In this document: piece after piece, positions 26,450-35,756 of the stretch
Layout: each line of letters starts with the position of its first letter
Numbering within the stretch: the stretch's first letter is position 1
NCBI GenBank assembly: GCA_964514235.1
Contig: CAZEPV010000002.1
Coordinates: 124,001-188,000 of the forward strand
Source: JAAYRQ01 sp035647235
GTDB taxonomy: Bacteria > Bacillota > Syntrophomonadia > Syntrophomonadales > Syntrophomonadaceae
Direction of reading: 5' to 3'
Length of the DNA: 64,000 nt
Program-made: the position numbers and the translations under genes
The notes under the pieces: model-generated
What the model was told of the DNA's origin: nothing
What the model saw: the letters and a program-made list of their open reading frames with translations, nothing else
Databases searched by the model: none

Positions 26450-26812
26450 ATGGGAAAGAAAATATTAATAGTTGATGATGCGGCTTTTATGAGAATGATG
26501 ATTAAAGATATTTTATCAAAGAATGGATATGAAATAGTCGGTGAAGCCGAAAATGGTCAAGTAGCTGTGGAAAAATATAAAGATTTGCAGCCAGACTTAG
26601 TAACCATGGATATTACCATGCCAGAAATGGATGGGATAGCTGCTGTTAAAGAAATAAAATCTTTTGATCCCGCTGCTACGATAATAATGTGTAGTGCCAT
26701 GGGACAACAATCTATGGTTATAGACGCTATTCAAGCTGGTGCCAAGGACTTTATAGTTAAGCCATTTCAACCTGAAAGAGTACTAGAGGCAGTAGGTAAA
26801 GCACTTGATTAG
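26450..26812 (+). CDS. cheY: Chemotaxis response regulator CheY
   Basis: Single receiver domain. Acidic pocket in ILIVDDAAFMRMMI, phospho-acceptor Asp in DLVTMDITMPEMDG, Thr/Ser region IIMCSAMGQ and conserved Lys in DFIVKPFQPERV. 120 residues, with no output domain. The second of two adjacent ATGs (26447, 26450) has the better spacing from GAGGAGG. Position between fliY and fliO is the Bacillus order. Confidence 0.96.
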   Translation: MGKKILIVDDAAFMRMMIKDILSKNGYEIVGEAENGQVAVEKYKDLQPDLVTMDITMPEMDGIAAVKEIKSFDPAATIIMCSAMGQQSMVIDAIQAGAKDFIVKPFQPERVLEAVGKALD

Positions 26813-26833
26813 TTTTGTGTGGAAGTGATTTGA

Positions 26834-27451
26834 ATGATGTCACATAAAAAACACTACTTAGTAATATTTATGGCAATTATCTTGGTCTGCTCAATTTCAT
26901 TTAATGTTTTAGCCATTGATGATATGGAAGCTCTTAATGCGGAATTGAATGAACAGGAAACTAAACAAAGCTATACCCCTGGTAAGATATGGGTGGAGTT
27001 TTTTAAATTAGTGATAGTTTTAGGCTTAATTGTATTGGCAACCTGGTTAGTAATCAGGATGTTTGGACGGCAAATGACTAATAAAATGCAAGGTACATGG
27101 ATACAGGTGGTTGATGAAGTAACTTTAGGCCAAAATCGAGGTATTGTTCTGTGCGAGGTAGGGGAGAAATTATTTGCTGTAGGGGTAACTGACCATAATA
27201 TTAATTTCCTATTTGAAATTGATAATCCAAAACTACTAGAAGATATTAGTTTAAGTCAGTCTACTACGGAGACTTCTGCCTCCTTGGATATTCAAGAAGT
27301 AAAAGATTATATTATCAATCGATTTAAGGAGCGAAAGGCACCTCGCAATAATCAGAAATTTCGCACTATGATGGATGAACAATTTTCCAGGTTGGAAAAA
27401 CTATCAGAACACAATACCAAAAATGACACAAAAGAAGAAGTGATGAAATGA
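26834..27451 (+). CDS. fliO: Flagellar biosynthesis protein FliO (FliZ)
   Basis: Assembly factor for the FliP ring of the export gate. N-terminal signal-like hydrophobic segment (YLVIFMAIILVCSISFNVLA), a second membrane helix (FKLVIVLGLIVLATWLVIRM), then the FliO domain (MQGTWIQVVDEVTLGQNRGIVLCEVG). The signal-peptide-plus-helix arrangement is that of Bacillus FliZ/FliO. 205 residues. Overlaps fliP by 4 nt (ATGA). Confidence 0.9.
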   Translation: MMSHKKHYLVIFMAIILVCSISFNVLAIDDMEALNAELNEQETKQSYTPGKIWVEFFKLVIVLGLIVLATWLVIRMFGRQMTNKMQGTWIQVVDEVTLGQNRGIVLCEVGEKLFAVGVTDHNINFLFEIDNPKLLEDISLSQSTTETSASLDIQEVKDYIINRFKERKAPRNNQKFRTMMDEQFSRLEKLSEHNTKNDTKEEVMK

Positions 27452-28215
27452 TTAATAATAAGGCTAAAATTATAAATATGCTCTTATTAATTTTATTTTT
27501 TTTAGCTTTTTTTTCACCAGTGGTGCTAGCTGAACCTATACAACTGCCTAATATTAATCTAAGTATAGGCGGAGAGGGAGATAACCAAGACTTATCTTCT
27601 ATCATTCAGCTTATTATTTTATTAACGGTCCTAACTTTAGCCCCAGCCATAGTTATAATGTTGACTTCTTTTACTCGTATAGTTGTCGTTTTGTCATTTA
27701 TTAGAACTTCTTTGGCTACCCAACAAATGCCACCCAATCAGGTTTTGATTGGACTAGCTTTATTTTTAACGTTTTTTATAATGGCCCCGACCTTGCAGCA
27801 AGTTAATACTAATGCTTTACAGCCTTATATGGCAGGTGAAATAGAACAGATAGAAGCTTTTGAAAAAGGGATGGATCCTATGCGTTCTTTTATGTTTAAA
27901 CAGACTAGAGAAAAGGATTTAGCCCTTTTTGTGAAAATGGCTAATATTGAAAGGCCTAATAGTTTCAATGATATACCTAATTATGTTCTAATTCCTTCGT
28001 TTATTATTAGTGAATTAAAGACTGCTTTCCAAATAGGTTTCATTATATTTGTGCCTTTTTTGGTAATTGATATGGTTGTAGCTAGTGCACTCATGTCTAT
28101 GGGTATGATGATGCTACCCCCTATGATGATATCTTTACCATTTAAAATATTATTATTCGTATTAGTTGATGGCTGGAATTTAGTAATCCAGTCTTTATTA
28201 CTCAGCTTTAGATAA
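27448..28215 (+). CDS. fliP: Flagellar export gate protein FliP
   Basis: Core pore subunit of the type III export gate. Cleavable signal peptide (MLLLILFFLAFFSPVVLA), then family blocks MLTSFTRIVVVLSFIRTSLATQQMPPNQV and MGMMMLPPMMISLPFKILLFVLVDGWNLV (short motifs TSFTRIVVVLSF, MLPPMMISLPFK). 255 residues, four main membrane segments. Confidence 0.96.
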   Translation: MINNKAKIINMLLLILFFLAFFSPVVLAEPIQLPNINLSIGGEGDNQDLSSIIQLIILLTVLTLAPAIVIMLTSFTRIVVVLSFIRTSLATQQMPPNQVLIGLALFLTFFIMAPTLQQVNTNALQPYMAGEIEQIEAFEKGMDPMRSFMFKQTREKDLALFVKMANIERPNSFNDIPNYVLIPSFIISELKTAFQIGFIIFVPFLVIDMVVASALMSMGMMMLPPMMISLPFKILLFVLVDGWNLVIQSLLLSFR

Positions 28216-28232
28216 GGAAGAGGTGGATTTCT

Positions 28233-28505
28233 GTGTATGAAGAAGTAGTTTTGGGGATCGCAAATGAAGCGGTACTCACAGCTTTATTGGTTGCCACACC
28301 TATACTTGGGGCAGCCTTATTAACTGGACTATTAATCAGTATTTTGCAGGCAACTACGCAGATACAGGAAATGACCTTAGTTTTTGTTCCTAAAATAGTT
28401 GTAGTGTTTTTAGTCATAATTATTTTCGGAGCTTGGATGCTAGGGATTGTTACTTCTTTTGCCCATAATTTGTTTATTGCTATTCCTAGTTTAGTTGGTT
28501 TGTAG
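28233..28505 (+). CDS. fliQ: Flagellar export gate protein FliQ
   Basis: Small two-helix export gate subunit. GTG start after GAAGAGGTGG. TPILGAALLTGLLISILQATTQIQEMTL contains the conserved QATTQIQEMTLVF(V)PK stretch. 90 residues, exactly the family size. Confidence 0.95.
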   Translation: MYEEVVLGIANEAVLTALLVATPILGAALLTGLLISILQATTQIQEMTLVFVPKIVVVFLVIIIFGAWMLGIVTSFAHNLFIAIPSLVGL

Positions 28506-28517
28506 TAGGTAATTGTT

Positions 28518-29279
28518 ATGCCATTTGCTTTAGAAACATTTTTATTATTATTTGGCAGGATTTCAGGTTTATTTTTAAGTGCCCCCATTTTTGCGAGCAG
28601 GCAACTACCAGTTCGGATTAAGGTACTAACTATTGTGATCTTGGCTGCCACTTTAGCTTACTTTGTACCTATTCAATATAGCCAAGTAATTCTGAACCCT
28701 GTTCATTTTTTAGCCGCAATAATTATCGAAGTTTTGGTTGGTTATACAATAGGTTTTGTTATATATATACTTTTCGGAGCTATTCAGTTAGCTGGGCAAT
28801 TAATGGATATGCAAATGGGATTTGGGATTGTTAACGTAGTAGACCCGCAAACTGGTACGCAAATACCATTATTGGGCAACTTAACTCAGACCTTGGCCTT
28901 ACTAGTTTATTTAGCAGTAGATGGCCACCATTATTTACTACAAGCTATTGCCCAAAGTTATAAATTTATTCCCGTTTTAGGCTTAAGTTTGGATGCAAAC
29001 TTTACTAAACTTCTAATAGAAATAAGTATATTTATGTTCATTATCGCGGTTAAAATAGCCGCTCCTATTGTGATTGCAGTCTTGACTACTGATATTGCCA
29101 TGGGTTTCATAGCACGTACTGTGCCACAGATGAATGTCTTTATAGTGGGTTTACCCTTAAAAATATTAGTAGGTTTAGTTGCTCTTTTACTTATGTTACC
29201 TGTTTATATTTGGCTATATGCTAACCTTTTGGCCCGATTTTACGAATACCTTGATCGTATTATTATGTTAATGGGGTAA
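28518..29279 (+). CDS. fliR: Flagellar export gate protein FliR
   Basis: Polytopic export gate subunit. FLLLFGRISGLFLSAPIF at the N-terminus, QLMDMQMGFGIVNVVDPQTG in the middle, and the C-terminal AFIARTVPQMNVFIVGLPLKI-like block (here GFIARTVPQMNVFIVGLPLK). 253 residues, about six membrane helices. The ribosome binding site is weak, and translation may be coupled to fliQ 12 nt upstream. Confidence 0.95.
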   Translation: MPFALETFLLLFGRISGLFLSAPIFASRQLPVRIKVLTIVILAATLAYFVPIQYSQVILNPVHFLAAIIIEVLVGYTIGFVIYILFGAIQLAGQLMDMQMGFGIVNVVDPQTGTQIPLLGNLTQTLALLVYLAVDGHHYLLQAIAQSYKFIPVLGLSLDANFTKLLIEISIFMFIIAVKIAAPIVIAVLTTDIAMGFIARTVPQMNVFIVGLPLKILVGLVALLLMLPVYIWLYANLLARFYEYLDRIIMLMG

Positions 29280-29287
29280 TAAATTTT

Positions 29288-30403
29288 ATGGACACAGAAA
29301 TAGATAAGAAAATTTTAATCCTAGATTTACAACTATTCGCTGATGACTCTACTGGAGAAAAAACGGAACCTGCCACACCGCGAAGACGAGAGGAAGCTAG
29401 GAAAAAAGGCCAAGTTTTTAAAAGTACCGATTTAAATTCAGCAATTATCCTATTAGCTGGTGCAGTAGTATTATTTGTAGTCTTTCCATACATGGTAAAG
29501 CTTTTAGGTGATTTTACTTCTTTATACATATTGGACAGAAGTTTACAAGAATTTAATAATGATTATATTTATGAATTATTAATTGAAGTATCTATTCTAC
29601 TGGGTAAAATATTATTTCCAGTTTTTTTGACTACTGTTGTAACTGCTTTAATCATTACCTATTTACAGGTAGGGGTTGTTTTTAGTGCAGAACCCCTAAG
29701 TCCAAAACTAGAAAGATTAAACCCTGTGGAAGGATTTAAAAGAATTTTCTCCAAAAGGGCTTTAGTTGAATTGACGAAATCTGTACTCAAGGTAATAGTA
29801 ACCGGCACTATAGTTTATACAGTATTTAAAAAATACTTATATATTTTTCCCCGATTTGTCGATATGGAATTAACTGAGACTTTAATTGCCCTAAGCACTA
29901 TTGTATTTGAAATAGCCCTTAAAGTAGGTATATTTTTCGTTATAATAGGGATTTTAGATTACATATATCAACGTTATGAACATGAAAAATCATTGAAAAT
30001 GAGTAAATACGATGTTAAACAGGAGTATAAACAGGTTGAAGGGGATCCCTATATCAAATCGAGACAAAAACAAATACAAAGGGAAGCTGCTATGCGGCGG
30101 ATGATGGCAGAAGTACCTAAGGCTGATGTAGTAATAACTAATCCCACCCATTTCGCCGTAGTTTTAAAATATGATCCCACAAGAATGGAGGCCCCATTAG
30201 TCGTAGCTAAGGGCCAAGATTTTATGGCTTTGAAGATTAGGGAAGTAGCGGAAAAACATAATATTATTATTGTGGAAAATCCTTCCCTAGCTAGGACACT
30301 TTATTATGCCTTGGATATTGGGGTTGAAATACCTGAAGAACTTTACCAAGCCATAGCAGAGGTCTTAGCCTTTGTTTACAAACAAAAAACAGTAGCCTTG
30401 TAG
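29288..30403 (+). CDS. flhB: Flagellar export switch protein FlhB
   Basis: Export-gate component that self-cleaves to switch substrate class. N-terminal leader, then GEKTEPATPRRREEARKKGQV, four membrane helices, and the autocleavage motif NPTH in VVITNPTHFAVVLKYDP followed by the FlhB-C domain (VAKGQDFMALKIREVAEKH). 371 residues. Confidence 0.96.
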   Translation: MDTEIDKKILILDLQLFADDSTGEKTEPATPRRREEARKKGQVFKSTDLNSAIILLAGAVVLFVVFPYMVKLLGDFTSLYILDRSLQEFNNDYIYELLIEVSILLGKILFPVFLTTVVTALIITYLQVGVVFSAEPLSPKLERLNPVEGFKRIFSKRALVELTKSVLKVIVTGTIVYTVFKKYLYIFPRFVDMELTETLIALSTIVFEIALKVGIFFVIIGILDYIYQRYEHEKSLKMSKYDVKQEYKQVEGDPYIKSRQKQIQREAAMRRMMAEVPKADVVITNPTHFAVVLKYDPTRMEAPLVVAKGQDFMALKIREVAEKHNIIIVENPSLARTLYYALDIGVEIPEELYQAIAEVLAFVYKQKTVAL

Positions 30404-30421
30404 TTTTTAGGAGGAGAAAAC

Positions 30422-32485
30422 ATGGAAGTAAGGGCAGGTTGGCTGCAAAAATTATTAGATAATAGTGATATATTAATTGCTGTATTAGTAGTTACTATTG
30501 TTTTAATGATGATAATTCCTATGAAACCAACCCTCTTGGATATATTACTAACTTTTAATATTAGTTTTGCTTTAATAATTTTAATGGTGGCCATGTTTAA
30601 TTCAAATCCTTTAGAGTTTTCAGTTTTTCCTTCCTTATTGTTAATAATGACTTTATTTCGTTTAGCACTTAATGTTTCCTCTACCCGACTGATTTTATTA
30701 CATGCTGAAGCAGGGCAGGTTATTCAGGCTTTTGGTTCATTTGTAGTTGGCGGCAATATGGTAGTTGGTTTTGTAATATTCCTTATTTTAGTTGTTATCC
30801 AGTTTATCGTTATAACTAAGGGAGCCGAAAGGGCATCAGAAGTGGCAGCTCGCTTTACCCTTGATGCTATGCCTGGTAAGCAAATGGCTATTGATGCCGA
30901 TTTAAACGCCGGTTTAATTGATGAAAATATGGCTCGAAACAGGCGGGAAAAAATCCAGGACGAAGCTGATTTTTATGGGGCTATGGATGGAGCTAGTAAG
31001 TTCGTCAAAGGCGATGCTATAGCGGGTATAGTGATTACTATTATAAATATAGTAGGTGGGCTTACCTTGGGTATGGCCCAAAAAGGAATGAGCTTAGGGG
31101 TAGCAGCTGAAACCTATACAATTTTAACTGTAGGGGATGGATTAGTTACCCAAATACCAGCCCTGTTAATTTCTACTGCAACGGGTATTGTTGTAACTAG
31201 GAGCGCCTCTAAATTCAGCCTAGGCCGAGAAGTAGGGGGACAGTTATTAAGCCAGCCGAAAGCCTTAGGGGTTACGGCTGTAATTCTTTTATTATTAGGC
31301 ACTATAGGCTTACCCAAGTTACCTATGTATACTTTAGCAGCCTTTTTCGGTTTATTGTTCTTTACATTTAGATCCTCTATAGCTGAGGTAGTCGAGGAAA
31401 TTGAAACAGAAGATATCCAGGAAGCTGAAGAAATCAGAAAACCAGAAAACTTAATGGAATTACTCCAGGTAGAGAAAATGGAAATGGAATTGGGCTATGG
31501 TTTGATTCCTTTAGTAGATGCAGAACAGGGTGGGGATTTGTTAGATAGGATTGTAATGATTAGAAGGCAGTGTGCAGTGGAATTAGGTTTTATAGTTCCA
31601 CCAATTAGGATTAGGGATAATATGCAGTTAAAACCTAATTCTTATACGATTAAGATTAAGGGCATTCAAATTGCTGATGGGGAGCTAATTTTAGATAACT
31701 ATTTGGCAATCGGGCCAGATATTGAAAATGATACGGAGATAGTAGGATTGGATACAATGGAACCTGCTTTTGATTTACCTGCTAAATGGATAGATACCAA
31801 AGATCAGGAATTTGCGGAACAAAAAGGATATACCGTGGTTGATCCACCTTCTGTTTTGGCCACCCATCTGACTACAGTAATAAAAAGACATGCTTTTGAA
31901 TTACTAGGCAGACAAGAAATTCAAAATATTATTGATTTTGTGGAGGAGAGTAATCCAGCCCTAATTTCTGAACTTATACCCGATTTGATGAGTTTAGGAG
32001 ATATTCAAAAAGTACTAGGCAACCTATTACAAGAACATATCTCCATCCGCGATATGGTAACTATTTTAGAAACATTAGCTGACTATGCCAAAATTAGCCG
32101 AGATAATGATGTATTGACTGAATATGTTAGACAGGCTCTCAAAAGGCAAATTACTAAACAATATCTTGACAACAATATGAATCTGAGTGTATTAACTCTA
32201 GAACCTGGATTAGAGGAACAACTTAGAGAATCGGTGCAACAAAGTGAATTCGGTTCATATTTAGCTCTAGATCCAGATATTGCCCAATCGTTAATAGAAA
32301 ATATATCTTTACAACACACTACGTTAATTAACCAGGGTTTAACTCCTATAATATTATGTGCACCTATATTAAGAATCTATTTTAAAAGATTGTTGGATCG
32401 TTTTCTTACCAATTTAGTAGTACTTTCTTATAATGAAATTGACAGTGACATAAATGTTGAAGTTATTGGGATGGTGACAATATGA
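30422..32485 (+). CDS. flhA: Flagellar export protein FlhA
   Basis: Large export-gate protein that docks late substrates and uses the proton motive force. About eight N-terminal membrane helices with the conserved loop RFTLDAMPGKQMAIDADLNAG, then a soluble C-terminal domain (VDPPSVLATHLTTVIKRHAFELLGRQE). 687 residues. AGGAGG upstream; overlaps flhF by 4 nt. Confidence 0.97.
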   Translation: MEVRAGWLQKLLDNSDILIAVLVVTIVLMMIIPMKPTLLDILLTFNISFALIILMVAMFNSNPLEFSVFPSLLLIMTLFRLALNVSSTRLILLHAEAGQVIQAFGSFVVGGNMVVGFVIFLILVVIQFIVITKGAERASEVAARFTLDAMPGKQMAIDADLNAGLIDENMARNRREKIQDEADFYGAMDGASKFVKGDAIAGIVITIINIVGGLTLGMAQKGMSLGVAAETYTILTVGDGLVTQIPALLISTATGIVVTRSASKFSLGREVGGQLLSQPKALGVTAVILLLLGTIGLPKLPMYTLAAFFGLLFFTFRSSIAEVVEEIETEDIQEAEEIRKPENLMELLQVEKMEMELGYGLIPLVDAEQGGDLLDRIVMIRRQCAVELGFIVPPIRIRDNMQLKPNSYTIKIKGIQIADGELILDNYLAIGPDIENDTEIVGLDTMEPAFDLPAKWIDTKDQEFAEQKGYTVVDPPSVLATHLTTVIKRHAFELLGRQEIQNIIDFVEESNPALISELIPDLMSLGDIQKVLGNLLQEHISIRDMVTILETLADYAKISRDNDVLTEYVRQALKRQITKQYLDNNMNLSVLTLEPGLEEQLRESVQQSEFGSYLALDPDIAQSLIENISLQHTTLINQGLTPIILCAPILRIYFKRLLDRFLTNLVVLSYNEIDSDINVEVIGMVTI

Positions 32486-33651
32486 AAATTAAAAAATTTG
32501 TAGCAGACGATTATAAAGTTGCCATGAAACAAGCTAAAGCAGAAATGGGTAATGATGCCATCATATTACAAACTAGACAAATCAAAACCGGAGGTTTCTT
32601 GGGCCTCTTTGCCAAATCAAAGGTAGAAATAACCGTCGCTATAGACGAAACCATGCAGGTCAATTTAGACAAATTAAGAAAAACAGCGGCTAATCAAATT
32701 GAGGAAAAACAGGCGGAACATAGACTTTCCCAAAAAACCCAAATAGGGAACTCCTATCTAGGGGGGGACTTATTAGATGAACTAAATACCCTAAAAACTA
32801 TGATGACCGATATAAAACTACAAATGCATGAAGTGGAATTAATTAAGGGCCTTTCTGAAGAACTTAGGGACTTTTATCATGCGCTAGTAGGGAATAACAT
32901 CAATAAGGATATAGCTTTACATATTGTAAGTACTGTCGAAAACAAGTTCTCTGATTATGAAGTTATAGATAAATTTCAGGCCGAAGAAACTATAATTGCC
33001 GCTATACAAAGGTATATCAGCGAAATAAAGCCGATTGAAATTAAAAACGATAAAAAGGGTAATGTAATATTTTTCGTAGGTCCGACTGGAGTGGGTAAAA
33101 CTACAACCATAGCTAAACTGGCGGCTAATATTGCATTTATAGACCATAAAGATGTGGCACTGATTACCTTGGATACTTTTAGAATTTCAGCAGCAGAGCA
33201 GCTCAGGACCTTTGCAGAAATTATCAATATACCTATCAGTGTAGTCTTTGATCCCGATGAACTAATAAAGGCCATAGTAGAATACAGTGATAAAGATGTA
33301 ATTCTAGTCGATACGGCTGGATGTAGTCCTTATAATGCCGAACATTTGGCTGAGTTAAAAAAGTTTGTCGATGCTTCGAATCCTAACGAAATAATGTTAG
33401 TTTTGAGTGCTATTACTGATAGCGGTGATTTAGTAAACATTTATAATAGATTTAACTTATTTGAAATAGATAAAATCATATTTACCAAACTAGATGAAGC
33501 TAATAATTATGGACAAATATTAAATGCCTTGTATGAAATAAAAAAACCGATTGCCTATCTAACTACTGGGCAAAATGTTCCAGATGATATCCAAATCCCA
33601 GATTCATTCGATTTGGCAAAAAGGCTTTTAGGATGTGATCAAATATCATGA
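32482..33651 (+). CDS. flhF: SRP-family GTPase FlhF
   Basis: SIMIBI GTPase governing flagellar placement and number. Basic N-terminal B domain (MKIKKFVADDYKVAMKQAKAEMG), then the NG domain with G1 GPTGVGKTTTIAKLAA, LITLDTFRISAAEQL, ILVDTAG and IIFTKLDEA. 389 residues. Overlaps flhA and flhG by 4 nt each. Confidence 0.96.
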   Translation: MKIKKFVADDYKVAMKQAKAEMGNDAIILQTRQIKTGGFLGLFAKSKVEITVAIDETMQVNLDKLRKTAANQIEEKQAEHRLSQKTQIGNSYLGGDLLDELNTLKTMMTDIKLQMHEVELIKGLSEELRDFYHALVGNNINKDIALHIVSTVENKFSDYEVIDKFQAEETIIAAIQRYISEIKPIEIKNDKKGNVIFFVGPTGVGKTTTIAKLAANIAFIDHKDVALITLDTFRISAAEQLRTFAEIINIPISVVFDPDELIKAIVEYSDKDVILVDTAGCSPYNAEHLAELKKFVDASNPNEIMLVLSAITDSGDLVNIYNRFNLFEIDKIIFTKLDEANNYGQILNALYEIKKPIAYLTTGQNVPDDIQIPDSFDLAKRLLGCDQIS

Positions 33652-34550
33652 AAGATCAAGCCGAAAAGTTAAGAGAAATGGCTCTAAATGCCCGACTAAA
33701 AATTGAAAAGGAAATATTGCAAAATCAACATAAATCGAAAGTTATAGTAATTGGCAGTGGGAAAGGTGGAGCTGGCAAAAGTACTATAGCCCTAAATTTA
33801 TCCATAGAGTTATGCCGTAGGGGTAAAAAGGTCTTGCTTTTTGATGCTGATTTAGGTTTAGCCAATATCGATATTATGCTGGGCATAGTTCCAAAATTCA
33901 ACTTGTACCATGTTGTTAGTGGTAAAAAGACTATTAAAGATATTACGATTACGAATGAAGAAGGATTAGATATTATTCCTGGTGGTTCAGGAATCTATGA
34001 ATTAGCCAATCTGAGCCAAGATAGGGTTAAAAATCTTTTGGTTCAGTTAGGTAAATTAGATGGTGTGTACGATTATATGATTATAGATACTGGGGCAGGT
34101 TTATCGGAAAATGTCTTAACATTTTTATTAGCAGCCGATGATGTGATTATAGTCACGACGCCAGAACCCACCTCCATTACTGATGCTTATGGAATTATGA
34201 AGGGTTTGAGTAACCAAAAATTTTCGGGTATTGTCTATTTAGTAGTTAATCGAGTATTTAATAATAGTGAAGGATTTACAGTAGCAGAGAAATTCAAAGC
34301 AGTCAGTCAAAGATTCTTAAATATTAATATAGTACCACTAGGCTATGTAGTAAATGAATCATTAATAGGAGAGGGTATAAGAAGACAAGAGCCATTTGTC
34401 AAGCTTTACCCCCGAAGTGCAGCTGCTAGGAATATTGGCACACTTGCTGAAAACTTATTGAAAACTAAAGCAATTGAAGCTAAGCAACCAATAGCAAATC
34501 GCGGTGGTATTAGGGGATTTTTTAAAAAACTAACTGGTGGGGCCAAGTAA
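33648..34550 (+). CDS. flhG: MinD-like ATPase FlhG (YlxH)
   Basis: ParA/MinD-type ATPase, activator of FlhF GTPase and C-ring assembly. Short N-terminal extension with the FlhF-activating look (AEKLREMALNAR), deviant Walker A GSGKGGAGKSTIALNLS, LLFDADLGLANIDIMLG, and DYMIIDTGAGLSENV. 300 residues. The C-terminus is basic/amphipathic (GFFKKLTGGAK), fitting membrane association. Confidence 0.95.
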   Translation: MKDQAEKLREMALNARLKIEKEILQNQHKSKVIVIGSGKGGAGKSTIALNLSIELCRRGKKVLLFDADLGLANIDIMLGIVPKFNLYHVVSGKKTIKDITITNEEGLDIIPGGSGIYELANLSQDRVKNLLVQLGKLDGVYDYMIIDTGAGLSENVLTFLLAADDVIIVTTPEPTSITDAYGIMKGLSNQKFSGIVYLVVNRVFNNSEGFTVAEKFKAVSQRFLNINIVPLGYVVNESLIGEGIRRQEPFVKLYPRSAAARNIGTLAENLLKTKAIEAKQPIANRGGIRGFFKKLTGGAK

Positions 34551-34630
34551 TTTAAAAACAGAACTAAAGTCATGATTTTTGCTTGTTAAGAAAACAAATT
34601 AAACTAGTCAAGGCAGAAAGGGGGGATTAG

Positions 34631-35719
34631 ATGCCCGAAATTAGAGTATTAGTTGTTGATGATTCGGCTTTTATGCGTAAAGTTATTTCCGATATGATTA
34701 ATACAGATCCCCACATGAAGGTAATAGAAAAGGCTCGCAACGGTAAAGATGCTATTAAAAAAACTAGGGAATTAAAGCCTGATGTTGTCACATTGGATAT
34801 TGAAATGCCTGGTATGGACGGTTTGTCTGCCTTAGAAGAAATTATGCGCACAAATCCAACCCCTATAATAATGCTTAGCAGTCTTACCCAAGCGGGGGCA
34901 GAACAAACGGTAAGGGCATTAAGCTTAGGGGCGGTTGACTTTATTCCCAAGCCTTCTGGGCAAATTTCCTTAGATATTGACAAAGTTCGGGATGAATTAA
35001 TAAGAAAAATCAAAATTGCAGCAGGTACAAAGAAAAATTTACAGAATTTTAATAGTATAGGTCAAATTTCTTATAATACCAAACAGATTTTTAAGGATCA
35101 GACTAGGCCAAGTGTATTACATAAAGCCAAGTCCACAACTCTAACGAAGTTAGTTGCCATAGGAACTTCAACTGGGGGACCTAAAGCTTTACATCAGGTA
35201 ATCCCTAGTTTACCAGGTTCTCTTGATGCAGCCGTATTAATAGTACAGCATATGCCAGCTGGCTTCACCAAATCTTTAGCCGAACGTTTAGATACGATTT
35301 CTAGTCTACAAGTCAAAGAAGCTGAAGATCAGGAAGAAATCAGACCGGGTTATGTTTACATAGCACCAGGAAATTATCACTTAAGAGTAAAAGCAAACAA
35401 ATCAGCTATAAACAGAAAATTATATATTTCCCTAAATCAATCACCACCTTATGGGGGGCACCGTCCTTCTGTGGATGTTCTATTTAATTCAATTGCGGAG
35501 GAATTTTGGGGGCATATGGTAGGTGTAGTTATGACAGGGATGGGGCGTGATGGGGCAGAGGGCTTGACCAGGATTAAAGACCAAGGTGGTTATACCATAG
35601 CAGAACATCAATCTTCTTGTATTGTTTATGGAATGCCTAGGGCGGCAGTAGAAACTGGAAAAGTGGATAAAATTACACCACTTGTTGATATAGGTGATGA
35701 AATACTAAAACTTTTATAA
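34631..35719 (+). CDS. cheB: Chemotaxis protein-glutamate methylesterase/deamidase CheB
   Basis: Two domains: a receiver (VLVVDDSAFMRKVI, VVTLDIEMPGMDGLSAL, AVDFIPKPSG) and a C-terminal methylesterase. The esterase shows the catalytic Ser in VAIGTSTGGPKAL, His in IVQHMPAGFT, and Asp in VMTGMGRDGAEGL. 362 residues. Demethylates and deamidates chemoreceptors. ATG behind AAAGGGGGG, 80 nt after flhG. Confidence 0.96.
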   Translation: MPEIRVLVVDDSAFMRKVISDMINTDPHMKVIEKARNGKDAIKKTRELKPDVVTLDIEMPGMDGLSALEEIMRTNPTPIIMLSSLTQAGAEQTVRALSLGAVDFIPKPSGQISLDIDKVRDELIRKIKIAAGTKKNLQNFNSIGQISYNTKQIFKDQTRPSVLHKAKSTTLTKLVAIGTSTGGPKALHQVIPSLPGSLDAAVLIVQHMPAGFTKSLAERLDTISSLQVKEAEDQEEIRPGYVYIAPGNYHLRVKANKSAINRKLYISLNQSPPYGGHRPSVDVLFNSIAEEFWGHMVGVVMTGMGRDGAEGLTRIKDQGGYTIAEHQSSCIVYGMPRAAVETGKVDKITPLVDIGDEILKLL

Positions 35720-35756
35720 AAATGTTTCATGAGGATTATGTGAGAGGTGAATAAAT

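Noticed and set aside
28208..28651. Minus-strand frame of 147 codons across fliQ/fliR
   Set aside because: Shadow of two membrane protein genes; no ribosome binding site or family pattern.
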